From: Lichina pygmaea
Lineage: Eukaryota > Ascomycota > Lichinomycetes > Lichinales > Lichinaceae
Assembly: GCA_963422465.1 (NCBI GenBank)
Contig: OY730172.1
Location: 1,178,001-1,242,000, forward strand
Direction of reading: 5' to 3'
DNA: 64,000 bases
Position numbers and translations under genes: made by a program
The notes under the pieces: model-generated
Databases searched by the model: none
What the model was told of the DNA's origin: nothing
What the model saw: the letters and a program-made list of their open reading frames with translations, nothing else
Shown: one piece after another, positions 49,168 through 61,050 of the stretch
Numbering within the stretch: position 1 is the stretch's first letter
How the letters are laid out: every line of letters begins with the position of its first letter

Positions 49168-51319
49168 ATGGCCCGGCTGAATAAGATCAAGGAGGAGGAT
49201 CTTTCAAGCGCATTGGCGGCCCTTCAAATCTCGATGAAGAAGCCAGTTTCGAACCCATCCGATGCAGGCCAGACCGGAAATGGTCTCCGTTGCGGAAACG
49301 ACGACAGCTCGCCGGTGCGTAGGTCTAACAAGACCGGCAAACACCAGCAGAGACAACAAGTCACCCCGCAACGGAAGGCCTTGAAGAGTATCAGCCACAA
49401 TGCGCTGGGCGCAGGGCATCTCCATTGTCTGTCAGAGGCTCGTCCACAAAGCCCTAGCAGGAGCCCTCCGCTGTTGGAAGTCTGGAGAGCAGCAGGATCC
49501 TCTCGTGGCTTACGTGCAGCCGACGGGACGGTTTTGTCCCTTGATGTGGAGCATACGTGCTTCGAGCCGCTCGACGAATCAATCGGAAGCCTCGAAGACT
49601 TTATCGTGGACGACAGCCATGTCTCGTATGAAGACTCCGCTTCGGACCCCGACGATATCACAGCGGAGTGCCCTGGAAGAGCTGGTTTCTGCCCCAGAAA
49701 ACAGCCACAAGGAGCAAGAGAGAAGTTTCTAGATGCGTTGATACGTTACCGGGAGGAGAGGGAGGAACGGAGCAGACAACGGAGAGAGAGGGAAGAGGGA
49801 AGCAGGGGCATCAGCCATCCCAACGATACCTTCATCGGACGGGCCAGCTCATCGTACAACGTTCCAGGAGTTGGCGAAGATGTACCATCACGGTGGCATC
49901 AACCACCCGAACTCGCATCGGAGAACCCATCACCAGACTCACGGGATGATTCTCTAAGGATCTCGAGGTCTCTTGAACGCTCCATGCCCAGGCTTCATGT
50001 CATGAACGGACTAAGCGTGTTTTAGGCTCCCACCTGTGCTTAAATACAAGACTACCACCCCGAAGACCGAGCTTCTGATAGCCACCGGCCAAACAAATCC
50101 TCACCTGGGCCACAATCCCGCATATTCGAGCAGTCCGGCGAGTTCGTCCGGCTGGTCTCCAACACCCTCCTGCCGTGACAGGGGCGGGTCTGCCCGTCTC
50201 CTCTTCCCAAGCACAACATCCCCGGCGGAAGATAACGAGCCCAAGACCTCGATCGTCCTGCCTCGAAGCATCGGTGGTCAGCCATCAGACGAATTGGAAG
50301 CGCGTGTTACAGCGGCTTTGCCAGAACCAACCATGGCACTACGGCAAAATGGCGAGCTCTCGTTTGAAGAGACCAAGCACCACATGGCGACGGAATTTTT
50401 CAGCCTGCTCGACCGAAAGATAAGCCGCGGGCGGATAGCGGCCAGGACGGCTGGCGTCGGCGGCGTCCCCATACGATGGAACAACAGAATGATCACTACC
50501 GCTGGCTGGGCGATAACTCGGCGCGATCCCGACCTCAATGTGCGGAAGCTGTTCGTAGAGCTTGCTTCGCGCCTCATCACCGACGAAAGTCAGTCATATC
50601 CATCTCACAGCTGAAAATAGGTTGGCTAACGGGATGGGGCAACTTCAGAGCGCCTGAAGGACACGCTAGCTCACGAATACTGCCACGTGGCTGCTCGGAT
50701 CGTCGACCGCGACAGATCACGCCGACATCATGGCCGAGCTTTCAAGAAATGGTGAGTGCTGTTCCTCTTAAAAAATATCTGCATGCATTCCTAGCGCTGC
50801 TGACACGCCTGTGTTTTAAGGGCGAAGCTCGTCGACCGCCACTTCGGGATCAAGATTGAGACTTACCACAAATACCCCACGCGGCGTCGGCGTACCAAGA
50901 ATGCGTATGCGTGGCGGTGCATCGATCATGGGCATGTGATTCAGCGGCATCGCCCGTACTTTGATCCCAACAGACACCTCTGCCCTAGTTGCAGGTCGAA
51001 CATTGTGCAGATCAGGCCCCCTCCGGAGAACGGACCGGTGCAATGGGTGCCAGAGCCCCGCAGGGACAGACGTGGGAGATGGCTACGCAGGTCACTCCAG
51101 CCACGGCACGCTGTTGCCGAAGTGGGCATCAAGCCCGAGGCCGCAGAGGACGAGGAAAAGAAAGCGAACATCGCGGACGGGGAAATGGTGCCGGTCGGTG
51201 TTGGCAGAAAGCGTAAACGAGGAAGTTCTCGAAACCGGCGACGAAAACGACGAAGTCGCCATAATCTGCACGATGATGAGCCACTGATCGGGCTCGGCGA
51301 CAGCGACAATTATGAGTGA
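49168..51319 (+). CDS. SprT-like zinc metalloprotease-domain protein
   Basis: SprT/Spartan/GCNA-type proteins act at chromatin; several cleave DNA-protein crosslinks. I model four exons: 49168-49967, 50026-50588, 50649-50751 and 50821-51319, in phase, about 654 aa. The first 390 residues are low-complexity: charged, Ser/Pro-rich, with an acidic patch (EDFIVDDSH) and a basic Arg/Glu helix. The SprT domain starts at about 395 (ATEFFSLLDRKI, then VPIRWNNRMITTAGWA). It holds the zinc-binding LAHEYCH (HExxH at about 463-467) and GRAFKKWAKLVDRHFG. A zinc-ribbon-like segment follows (WRCIDHGH, then HLCPSC). The tail is very basic (KRKRGSSRNRRRKRRSRH), probably for nuclear localisation or DNA binding. 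The first intron uses a weak donor (GTCTCT) but a good CTAAG branch and TTTTAG acceptor. The metalloprotease motif is complete. Confidence 0.88.
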
Positions 51320-52009
51320 TGTCGACGACCGCAATGAAGAAGTCGACAACGACGGCGGCAACAACAGCAAAATACGCCTTTCGAGACGAACACTGCCACG
51401 TCTGCCTCCCTTGACGACGGACCGCATCTTCAACCAAGTCGCATTCTCCGGGCTCCGATGCTCGATTGGCTCATTCTGGTTTTCTCTCTTGGGTCTTCGG
51501 CGTTTGGCTCGGCTGGTTACGAGCACCTAGCATCGCATCCCTCCTCGTCGCCCTTTCTATTTCCTCGGCGTCTTATTCATCTTGCCTCTTCTACCTTGTT
51601 GCATGTGGGTGATGGTGGGAAGCACGCTCTTTGTCGGTTCGTTCTCTTCTTAAAACCTCCCTCCTTCTTGGCTCCACAGTCGTTCTATTGAGAGATGAAA
51701 CAAGTGACCGAGTGAGCAATGAGCGAGTGAACACTTTGGTCTGTGTGGGTAGGCTTCAGGCATTCTACTTGGTCGTGCATCTATACCATGCTCTCACCAA
51801 TTGATAGATGCTTCCAAAGACTTTGATTCAAGATAGTACTATACCGCTCACATATCCAAGCAAAACACAAGAACTTCCCTCGCAGAGCTTCTATTCCTCG
51901 ATTCTTAGCAAGTCAAAAGATCAGGCTGACCAGTGTCCTCAATTAGCAATTTCAATGTCGTTCCCCCTCACAGTTCGCTTCTCCTCGCGAACATCTCTTC
52001 GTATCCTTC
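51320..52009. other. Intergenic region
   Basis: About 690 nt between the SprT gene and the gag-like fossil. It is pyrimidine-rich at 51530-51680 and more AT-rich to the right. No gene is supported. Confidence 0.55.
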
Positions 52010-52849
52010 TCACTCGTCACCGGAGTACCTATGATAGCACTCGCAAAGGCTGTTTCTCTCCAGCGGCATCGTCAGCAACCAGGAGGTATTACACCGCGGT
52101 TGATCCACGGGCACGACGGGCACGTATTCTCTCATAAAATCTCGAAAGTCGTCCCAGCTAGGTCTCGTCGAATTCTCCCCCTTCTTCGCTTCCTTCTTTG
52201 TCTTCTCCTCCTTTTCTTTCTCGTTCTTGTATTCGTACCACTTATCCTGCACTTCGCCTCGCAGATGGCTGGTTCGGAAGAGCACCCTGTCCTTGTCTCT
52301 CTTGTACGTTTCCAGGCGGGTCTCGAACACCAGCTCGCAGGCGCGAATAAACTCGATGTGTCCCCTGAATGAACATCCTTCGTACAGTGCTGGCTCGATG
52401 ATCAAGAGGCTTTGCTCTCGGCGGTATTGTTGTCGTCTTTGCGCGTCGTTGTCGAAATCAACATCTTCGAAGTTGATGCCCTTGGAGCCAATGCCCGTGG
52501 ACTTGATGTCCTTCAAGTTGACACTTTTGGAGTTGAGGTTGCTCAAGGTAGAGCTGCTCAACCTTCTATTGAATGTTATCATGGTTTCGAGATTATTCCT
52601 GAGTTGGTCAACCTCTAGGGGTAAGTAATCCTACCTTATCTCGAGATCTGGTCTTAGCCTATTTAATCTTTCTTCGTGTTGTTTGATGTTTCTGATAATG
52701 TCCTTGTCGGAGAGCTCGGGGAGATTTTCTTTTGTGTAGAGTACCATGTTGTCTTCTGAGGACTGGTTCGAGTGTCGTCTTCTGTAAGGTGAAAGATCTG
52801 TTGTATTGTCAGGTGGTGTACGTAAGTAACGTTCACGGTGCTTCATCAA
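52010..52849 (-). mobile_element. LTR-retrotransposon gag-like fossil
   Basis: The minus strand encodes fragments that resemble a Ty3/Gypsy-type Gag: a short charged N-terminal part, a region with LPELSDKDII, and a capsid-like region with VLFRTSHLRGEVQDKW and a Lys/Glu-rich tail. It is broken, with a small number of breaks, and I find no protease, reverse transcriptase or integrase nearby. The local base composition is clearly more AT-rich than the surrounding genes, consistent with an old, silenced insertion. The family call is tentative. Confidence 0.5.
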
Positions 52850-53549
52850 CAGTATATAGCTTACAATATAGTGAAATACAGCTTCTCGGTTTAATCTGAC
52901 CGAGAGAAAGGAGAGAGAACACGAGAGAGAACTACTGCAGGGTTGTTTTGCGGTCGAAGAGAAGTTATATAGTCCTACCTCACTGGCTGTCGCATTAAGG
53001 GGTAATCATACTCCTATCTGAGTACCCCTATGTTCTACAAGCGGGGAATCTTGTAAACTTCATGGCTCCACCGGGTCTGACTTGTTTCATATATCGTAGC
53101 CTAGAAAACTACTATCTTGTAGATAACTTTATCGTCATGTGTTCGACGACGAACCTCCAGCTCATGGGTAACCTCATCGTCGTATTCTTGACGAGGAGAT
53201 TTGCCCTAGAATCATTGTCTAATCGATGATGAATGTTCACACTTCATCTCCATCGAGGCTAGCTCACTCGTACGACCTTTGTAAGAAGTATACATTGTGG
53301 AATAGACTGTACTATAATCTATATGTAGTACTGGTCTGTTGAGTCGGTAGATAGTCAGAGTCGGCTTAGATGGTCTCAAACATCAATTCTTTCATTGACT
53401 GCCTACATAGTCGTCCGGCTGCACAGATGTCTAGATATCCGCAGGAGTCTCGTCAATTGTGTCATCGTCATATTCCCCCTGTTTTTCCAGGAGTCGAGGT
53501 ACCAGTTCAAGCCCCCTGAACCAAGCATTCAGATCGGGTCGTGTAGCTA
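52850..53549. other. AT-rich flank of the gag-like fossil, possible LTR/leader
   Basis: About 550-700 nt of AT-rich DNA on the 5' side of the gag-like remnant, as read on the minus strand. It has a TATATAAC-like element (about 52962-52972) and a CT/GA-rich segment (about 52898-52935). The position and composition would suit an LTR and leader, but I could not find a second copy or clear terminal repeats in the window. Confidence 0.35.
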
Positions 53550-54246
53550 TCATCCCTCCGCCGCACCAAACAAACTCCAATCCTTCACCTCAATAGTCCT
53601 GAGGATCTCGTCTCGCACCTGTATTGCGTCGCGGATTTGTGGTCCCAAGTCTGCCTTGTCAAAGTCCACCTCGGACGGGACGTACTCCCCTTTGACATGT
53701 GGCACATTGATCGTGATGACCACGTCCGTCTCTGCAGCCGGTAGACGGATAAGTGTGATAAGGATCGCCGTAAAGACCAGCTCGGGCTTGGATCTGGATG
53801 CCTGGGATACGGGTCCACTTGGGCGTTGCTGACTCTGGGTCTGGGGGTGGTGGTGGACGCTGGCATGTAAAGTGTACGCCGGCAAGCTCAGTTTCTGCGC
53901 CAGAAGAACAGGCATGTTCGTCCCATCCCACCTCTTGACTCGTCCGGCCGTGACATCTTCCGCGTCGACGGCGTCATTGAAGTGGTATTCCAGCGCGTCA
54001 CGGTCGTTCTTGACCTCTGCGTCCGACACTCGCTCGGTGAGATCAAAGATTATACTCGCGAACCCAGTCTGCGAGAGGTACACTTCTTGATTGTCGGGGA
54101 CTTGGCGGATTGTACTACGAACGATGTTAGCACGATACCTTTCATCTAGCGCAAAAGTTGAGCGCTCACCTGACGTCCGCAAAACCTGTGGGGATAGAAA
54201 CGGTGACTGCACCACCATAGAGGCTAATGGGTTGATACTGTGGCAT
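53550..54246 (-). CDS. MOG1: Ran guanine-nucleotide release factor Mog1
   Basis: Mog1 binds the nuclear transport GTPase Ran/Gsp1 and promotes nucleotide release. Two exons, 54246-54170 and 54114-53550, with a 55-nt intron (GTGAGC...CGTAG), are in phase and give 213 aa. Exon 1 encodes the conserved start PQYQPISLYGGAVTVSIP followed by TGFADVS. Exon 2 continues with IRQVPDNQEVYLS, IIFDLTERV, EYHFNDAVDAED and, at the C-terminus, VVITINVPHVKGEY. An insert rich in His/Gln/Pro/Ser (HHHPQTQSQQRP, about residues 135-157) makes it slightly longer than yeast Mog1. It is divergent from aconitase across about 920 nt. A 15-codon open frame at 54362-54409 sits upstream on the same strand. Confidence 0.94.
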
Positions 54247-55165
54247 CTTTTCTACGTCTCCAAAGCGCTGTAGACGCGAGGCACTCTACCGTACCGAACG
54301 ATAAGGTAAGCCAGCTATGGCGAGGAAGATTCTAAGTGGATTCAGAGACGTTGATGCATAGCTACCACCGCGCGAAGGGATTGTTGAGCAGCTCCTTGAA
54401 CAGCAGCATTATTTCACCTAACATGCCAGAAGGCTTCCTTGATACACCTCCGTAAACTCCCTTTGCATTCGTGATGATAGCTTACAAGTAGAATGGTGGA
54501 GATTAGGATTGCGAAGCAGCCATCATTAGAGGGCGGTCGTGTGACCGACTGATCTCGAACATCGCTACCAGTACGTTCGGTACAATTTTCCATGCCTGCA
54601 GAGGTCGTGAACATACCGAGGCCCGTCGTGACCGTAGACAGCAGCATCATGTTCGGTTGGAGAGAATGGCCGTGTTCTTCTCCTGCGTTACTGAGCCGAG
54701 GAACGAGAGAGCTGCGTGTACCCTTACGAATCGCACTTGCGGAGCCTACCGACACGCGTACAGCGATCCAGATGCCTACTGGTACTTGTATGAGCACATT
54801 TGATCACGAGTCGACCGGTAGCCTTCCTTCACTAGGAGTGGGTGACAATCAACAAACCCCCGCAGATGTCATTCCGCAGCTGATCGCCTAAAATTTTGGA
54901 AGTTGAAATATTTTGATTCGCTGACTGATTATTTCGTCTTCCTCCAGAAAGCCGTTGGAATTATATTTCCCCTTCATCTGATTGGCCGTTGGTAGCTCGT
55001 GACAGAACTCGAGCTTCCCCTCCTACCTGACGTCCTACTAGTGAGATAAGCGTTCCGTATCCCCAGCTCTCGTCAGCCTCTCGTCTTCTCTTCTCTTCTC
55101 TTGAATCATCTTCTGTCGCGTGCTCTTCGAGGACATTACCACGCTGAAGTCTGGGATCCATCAAG
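54247..55165. promoter_or_regulatory. Divergent promoter region, MOG1 / aconitase
   Basis: 919 nt separate the two divergent starts. Seen here: a short minus-strand frame MLLFKELLNNPFARW (54409-54362), a GTAAGC donor-like site (about 54486 on minus) with a GTTAG acceptor-like site near 54419, and a CTTCTCTTCTCTTCTCTT pyrimidine tract (55085-55102) shortly before the aconitase ATG. A spliced MOG1 5' leader is plausible but unproven. Confidence 0.4.
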
Positions 55166-57754
55166 ATGCCTTACTCACGGCATCTGGCACGCCTATGCGC
55201 TCGCGGCGTCCGGCTCGGCGCCGGTGCTCAGATGCGCAGGTTGGCAACAGTACGAGATGATCCGCTGGCCAGCAAGGTCGAGATGACCAACTGGGAGAAA
55301 GGCCATTACATCCCCTACAAGAAGATGTCCGAAAACCTCGCCGTCGTGCGATCACGCCTGAACAGACCCCTCACCTTTGCGGAGAAGGTCTTGTACAGCC
55401 ACCTCGACGACCCATACGGCCAAGAGATCGAGCGCGGCAAGTCGTACCTCAAGCTTCGTCCGGATCGGGTGGCGTGCCAGGATGCCACCGCTCAGATGGC
55501 CATCCTGCAGTTCATGTCCGCCGGAATGCCCACCGTGGCAACGCCGACCACGGTGCACTGTGACCATCTGATCGAGGCCCAGGTGGGCGGCGATCAGGAC
55601 CTGGCGCGTGCGAAAGACATCAACAAGGAGGTCTACGACTTCCTTTCGACGTCGTGCGCGAAATATGGCATTGGCTTTTGGAGGCCGGGCTCGGGCATCA
55701 TCCATCAGATCATCCTCGAGAACTACGCCTTCCCGGGCGGATTGATGATCGGAACGGACTCGCACACCCCGAACGCCGGAGGTCTGGCCATGGCCGCCAT
55801 TGGCGTCGGCGGTGCCGATGCAGTAGATGTCATGGCTGACCTGCCCTGGGAGCTCAAGGCTCCGAAGGTGATTGGTGTTCGGCTGACTGGCAAGATGTCG
55901 GGATGGACCGCGCCTAAAGGTGGGGTGCTCGGTGCCGCCGGCTCATCCCAATCGGCTTCCCACCTTCAGTCATCTGCTGACAGAGATCTTCTACGTCTCT
56001 AGATGTCATCTTGAAGGTGGCTGGTATCCTGACGGTCAAGGGCGGGACCGGAGCCATCGTCGAGTACCACGGCCCCGGCGTCACCTCCCTATCGTGCACC
56101 GGCATGGGCACCATCTGCAACATGGGGGCCGAGATCGGCGCCACGACGTCGCTCTTTCCCTTCAACGACCGCATGTACGATTACCTGGTGTCGACCAAAC
56201 GCAAGGACATTGGCGACTTTGCTCGGGCGTACGCGAGCGAACTCCGCGAGGACGACGGGGCCGAGTACGACGAGCTGGTCGAGATCGACCTGTCCGAGCT
56301 CGAGCCGCACATCAATGGTCCCTTCACCCCAGACCTGGCCACGCCGATCTCGAAGTTCAAGCAGGCCGTCGAGGAGAACAAGTGGCCGAACGAGCTCAAG
56401 GTCGGCCTCATCGGTTCGTGCACCAACTCCTCGTACGAGGACATGTCCCGCGCTGCGTCGATCGCACGCGACGCCCTTAGCCACGGCGTCAAGGCCAAGT
56501 CCACGTTCACCGTGACGCCCGGGTCCGAACAGGTCCGGGCCACCATCGCCCGCGACGGCCAGCTCGACACGCTCGAGGAGTTTGGAGGCTTGATCCTCGC
56601 CAACGCCTGCGGTCCCTGCATCGGCCAGTGGGATCGTCGTGACGTCAAGAAGGGGGAGCCCAACTCGATCATCTCGTCGTACAACCGAAACTTCACCGGG
56701 CGCAACGACGCGAACCCGGCCACCCACGCCTTCGTAACCTCGCCCGATCTCGTCGTGGCCATGACCACGGCCGGCACCTTGAACTTCAACCCCCTCACCG
56801 ACACCCTGCAGGGTAGGGACGGCGAAGAGTTCAAGCTGGCCGAGCCCACCGGCGACGCCCTCCCTCCCAACGGCTTCGACCCCGGCCGCGACACGTACCA
56901 AGCCCCTCCGGCCGATCGGGCCACGGTGCAGGTGGCCGTGTCGCCGACGAGCGATCGACTGCAGTTGTTGCACCCGTTCGCGCGCTGGGACGGCAAGGAC
57001 GCCACGGACGTGCCGGTTCTGATCAAGTGCAAAGGAAAGACCACGACCGACCACATCTCCAGTGAGTGAAAGGTGTAAAGCACCGCCGAGCTCGCCTGCT
57101 CGCCGGACTGTGTGGACTGGGCTTACCCGCGTGCGACAGTGGCCGGTCCATGGCTCAAGTACCGCGGGCATCTGGACAACATCTCCAACAATATGCTCAT
57201 CGGCGCCGTCAACGAGGCCAACGGTGAGGCCAACAGGGTCAAGAATCAGACGAGCGGCGAGTGGGGGCCGGTCCCCGCCGTGGCGCGAGACTACAAGAAG
57301 AAGGGCGTGCCGTGGGTCGTCGTCGGAGACTGGAACTACGGCGAGGGAAGCTCTCGAGAGCATGCTGCGCTCGAGCCGAGATTCCTCGGAGGATTGGCCA
57401 TCATCACCCGCAGCTTTGCGAGAATTGTAAGTCTATCGGACATGTCGAGGCGGAGGGACTGCGAGCCGGTGCTGACGATTACGGTCGATGCAGCACGAGA
57501 CGAACCTCAAGAAGCAGGGGATGCTGCCACTGACCTTCAGCGACCCGGCCGACTACGACAAGATCCAACCCGACGACCGACTGGACCTTATGTGCACCGA
57601 GCTGGCCGTCGGCAATCCCATCACGCTGAGGGTTCACCCGGCCAAGGGACAGTCCTGGGAGACGAAGCTGTCGCACACCTTCAACGAGGGACAGATTCAG
57701 TGGTTCAAGAACGGCAGCGCCCTGAACACTATGGCCAAGGCACATGGATCATAG
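55166..57754 (+). CDS. ACO1: Mitochondrial aconitase
   Basis: Aconitase interconverts citrate and isocitrate in the mitochondrial TCA cycle with a [4Fe-4S] cluster. Four exons, 55166-55919, 56003-57061, 57140-57426 and 57494-57754, are in phase and give 786 aa, the usual length. The N-terminal 30 residues are Arg/Ala-rich ([16 protein letters not shown]), a mitochondrial presequence. Family signatures run throughout: [43 protein letters not shown], and the cluster cysteines in [11 protein letters not shown] and [14 protein letters not shown]. Next come [12 protein letters not shown] and [18 protein letters not shown], where the third exon joins inside the Met codon. The active-site serine is in [13 protein letters not shown]. 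Order and identity follow yeast Aco1 rather than homoaconitase. No missing residue was seen. It ends AKAHGS, without a Lys/Glu-rich tail. Confidence 0.97.
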
Positions 57755-59264
57755 ATGGATTACGATCGCGAGCACAATCGACCCAATTCTCCAGCCAAGC
57801 CGAGTCTCACAACATCACCATCTCCATACGCAGTAATCCTAGAAGAACTCGGAAACACTTGGCAGCCCCTTCAAAAAGAGAGGCAACTCCCACTACTACC
57901 ACGTCTACCACTGTCCCACCCTCAAGCCTCGTCGGTGTTCACTCAGCATGCAAATATTGGAACGAGCTGGGGAGATGCTTCTGCACGAGCAAAAGCGAGT
58001 CATATCTCACACCTTTCATCACGCTACCCTCGTACTTCTTGTCCTACTCTTTGATATCCTCGCCACGCCGACGTCATCGTTGCAACGCGAATCTTTCTCC
58101 ATGAATGTGCGTCTACATCAAGAGAAATGTCACTGGTTGTATCTTCGAAATGCACAGAACAGGAATGGCCTGCAGGGCTGTTTACGAGTATAGCAACGGA
58201 TGTATATTCCCTTGGCTTATGGCGCCATCTCTCGTACCGTGACCAACATGGCTAGGTCGATGGCTTGGTCATTCGTCCCGTCGTCACACGAGGAAAACAT
58301 ACTGGTCTGCGGTGTACGCAGCTGCTTGGTGGTGGCTATGGTGGAAGACGATGAGAGGTAGCAAAAAGGCGCGTTACCTCTCCTGTGTCTGTATTTCCCG
58401 GCTTTACAGTACATCTCCTCACTCCTACATGAAGCAATTGAGTGAGCGAGCACCTTCAACATTACTGTGGTTTAACTGTTAGGCTGCTAGACCGGCTCGC
58501 TTGATTCCACCACACCACGGGGTGGTGGGCCGCTTTGCTCGTGTATATGGACGACTCGCTTGATAGATTCTAGACATCATCGCTCCATATACCCATCGTC
58601 ATATGCATACGTTGTCTTAGCCATGACACTAATAGTCTTGTGTAGTGTGGTAGTTACCTTGAGCTACAGTAGGAGGTCGCTGGGTTGAAGCCTGCTGGAT
58701 CGGCCATGTCTGCGGTTCTAAGAGCTGCTATGTATGACACTAGTTTGAGGGTTTTGCGCTCCTATCTCATAAGGGCAAAGTAGCTCCACCATGCATTTTA
58801 TGCTGCCGCAACGTCATTATAGTACGTACCACGGGCCTGGATGGTAGTTCAAGCACCAGTGGGTCCCGGCCACTTTACCGCTAGACTTAGGCTTTAGAGC
58901 TGTAACCCACAGGCCAATTGCAAACCTAAATATGTTGGTCGTGGAAGCCATACAGCAGTCATGTGTTTCTCGATTTGATTACGGTACAGTAGAAAACGGT
59001 CGGAACCTCGACTCTCGTACGATATCGACGGCAAAAAACCTACGATGTCGCCTGACGCCCGCCTCGGACTGACGCGGATGATCTCCGCCTGCTCACGACG
59101 ACCACATAGCAACAAAAACAACACCAGCAACATCAGCAGGAGGAGCAGCGACAAGAGCAGTGACAGGTGCTAACTATGCGCAGCCCCACCAAACCATCGT
59201 GCGATCCTTGTCCAGTCTCAAGTGCATGGGGTTTACGAGAAAGATACCGTGCACACCACCATCT

Positions 59265-59308
<44 letters not shown>

Positions 59309-59373
59309 CCGCCACGGCCTTCGCGCCGTTTGCTCCATTCAAGCCCTGATATCCTGATCGAAACCCCGCCATC
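57755..59373. other. Intergenic region upstream of RBD2
   Basis: About 1.6 kb. No supported gene. The centre (58450-58900) is AT-richer with many short tracts. The right end carries (CAG)14 at 59265-59306 in the RBD2 leader, preceded by a CAACA/CAGCA-rich patch at 59110-59150. Confidence 0.6.
59265..59306. repeat. (CAG)14 trinucleotide repeat
   Basis: Fourteen perfect CAG units lie 67 nt upstream of the RBD2 start codon, probably in its 5' leader. Confidence 0.95.
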
Positions 59374-60642
59374 ATGGCGTTGTTCCCCTCGTTGCCCCGT
59401 TGGAACCCGACGCGACTTAGGTCGTACCTTTTGCGCCTGCCGTTGGCGACGCGCATCGTTATCGCGGTGACGACATTCATCTGGGTCCTTGCGATGTTCC
59501 TCTCGACGACCTCCTGGGATGTCGTCGCCTGGGGCGCGTTGGTGCCGGAGAAAATCAATCTTTCTTCCAGTCAGTGTTTCCAGGTTTCTGCTTCTTTCGG
59601 AGTTTGGTGTGCGTGGAAGCACTCCTCGAGTCCTGGCTGCGCTCTCTGTTGTTTTGTGTTGTGATCTTCTTCGATGAGATGTCCTGAGGGTGCATTGGGG
59701 TCGATGGTGGCGGATGATCTTGGAATACAGGCTAATGCTTCGAGGATGCGCCGTTGTAGTGCATCGCATCAACACGTACCCCTTGATCCATGGCAGCGCT
59801 CTGCATTTCTTGCTTAACGTCCCGCTCGCGGTGCTGCTCCTCGAGCGGTTCGAGGCTGGTAATGGGACCTTGGTCACCGCGGCTATGCTTGCTGGGCGTG
59901 AGTGGGCCTGGACGATATTTCTCTAGTGGGAAGCTGCGTTGTCTGACCCCTGAATCGCGTGCTAGCTTTTTCAACCCTCCCTGCAGCACTCTACTTGCTG
60001 TTCGAAAAGGTCATCTGGAGAGGGAATGCCGCGATCATGGGGCTGAGGTCTGTATGAGCCACACCAGAGGGCTGTTCCGACGCTGATGGGCGTGGTAGTA
60101 CATGGGTTTCCGTCCTCATCGCAGTCGAAACGGCCAAAACATACAAGTCGAATCCTCATTTCAAGTGGGTAGTCTTGCGGTCTTTTTTCACTACATCAGA
60201 TGTCGTCTGACCAGGATGTGACAGCGTCGGCGTCTACAAGATTCCGACATGGTCGATCCCGTTCGTCGTCACCGTCCTTCTGTCGTTTTTGATACCCGAT
60301 ACTAGTCTTCTCGCGAACCTCTGTGCCGTGACAGTGGGAACCCTATGTAAGATTCTCCCACACCCAGATGCTCTTCGTTTTCTCCTTGCAGGCTCAACCG
60401 TTTGTTGACGCACGCAACCAGTTGGCCTTGGACCTCTCAAGCTTCTAGTGCCGCCAGAACGACCGCTGCGGTGGATCGAAGGGAAGCTCAACCTTCTAGC
60501 AAGAGTTCCGCATTATGTGTCGGTGGATCAGAAGACGTACGGAAGATACGGTGTCCTTCCTACATCGTCCTCCTCAGCTTCCGCGGCTGAAGCAGGAATT
60601 CCAATGTCTTACAGAGGCCCGTCACAGCGCTTGGGCACGTGA
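59374..60642 (+). CDS. RBD2: Rhomboid-family protein Rbd2 (catalytic His appears replaced by Asn)
   Basis: Rbd2 is a Golgi/ER intramembrane rhomboid; in fission yeast and Aspergillus it acts in SREBP cleavage. Six exons, 59374-59569, 59760-59897, 59987-60047, 60099-60164, 60225-60346 and 60422-60642, are in phase and give 267 aa. Signatures: membrane segment IVIAVTTFIWVLAMF, RINTYPLIHGSALHFLLN, LLLERFEAGNGTL, IMGLSTWVSVLIAVETAKTY, then YKIPTWSIP and the C-terminal PPERPLRWIEGKLNLL with PHYVSVDQKTYGRYG. The nucleophile-position serine is Ser132 (GLSTW). The later helix reads SLLANLCAV, with Asn185 (60316-60318) where family members I recall have GHLC with the catalytic His. If real, the protein may be a pseudoprotease. 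Two introns have weak donors (GTCAGT and GTCTGT). GAA1 follows 408 nt downstream on the same strand. Confidence 0.9.
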
Positions 60643-61050
60643 TTGTCTTTGTTTGGAGCAGCACTACCTGGATTGGGAGCTGATTGCGCCGGAAAGGATC
60701 GCTATGTAAAATCATCTAATTAACATGTCTAAGCATCTTGTGTATATACTATTGAGCGTTGGGATATCATCGTGACCATCAAGAGCGTTCCTGAGAGACG
60801 GCCACGACGGCGTCGAAAGTGAGGTGCGCTACGATACCACTGATACGTACCGGTGGTCAGCCTGGCGGCTACCGTACAGTACCCTACCGTACCGTACAAT
60901 AAGGCTGCGGCCCAGCGGAAAAACATTCCTCCACCCCGCAAGGCGGAGCCTGACAGCTTAAAATACAATGCGGAGTAATTAGAGCTACTCATCGGCGACG
61001 TGCCTCTGGGGAAGCATCACTCTTTATCTTTTTTGAGCACCCTCATCTTC
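60643..61050. other. Short intergenic region, RBD2 to GAA1
   Basis: 408 nt containing the RBD2 3' end and the GAA1 promoter. It includes a GTACCG/TACCGTACAGTACCC-type patch (about 60843-60900). No gene is seen in it. Confidence 0.7.
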
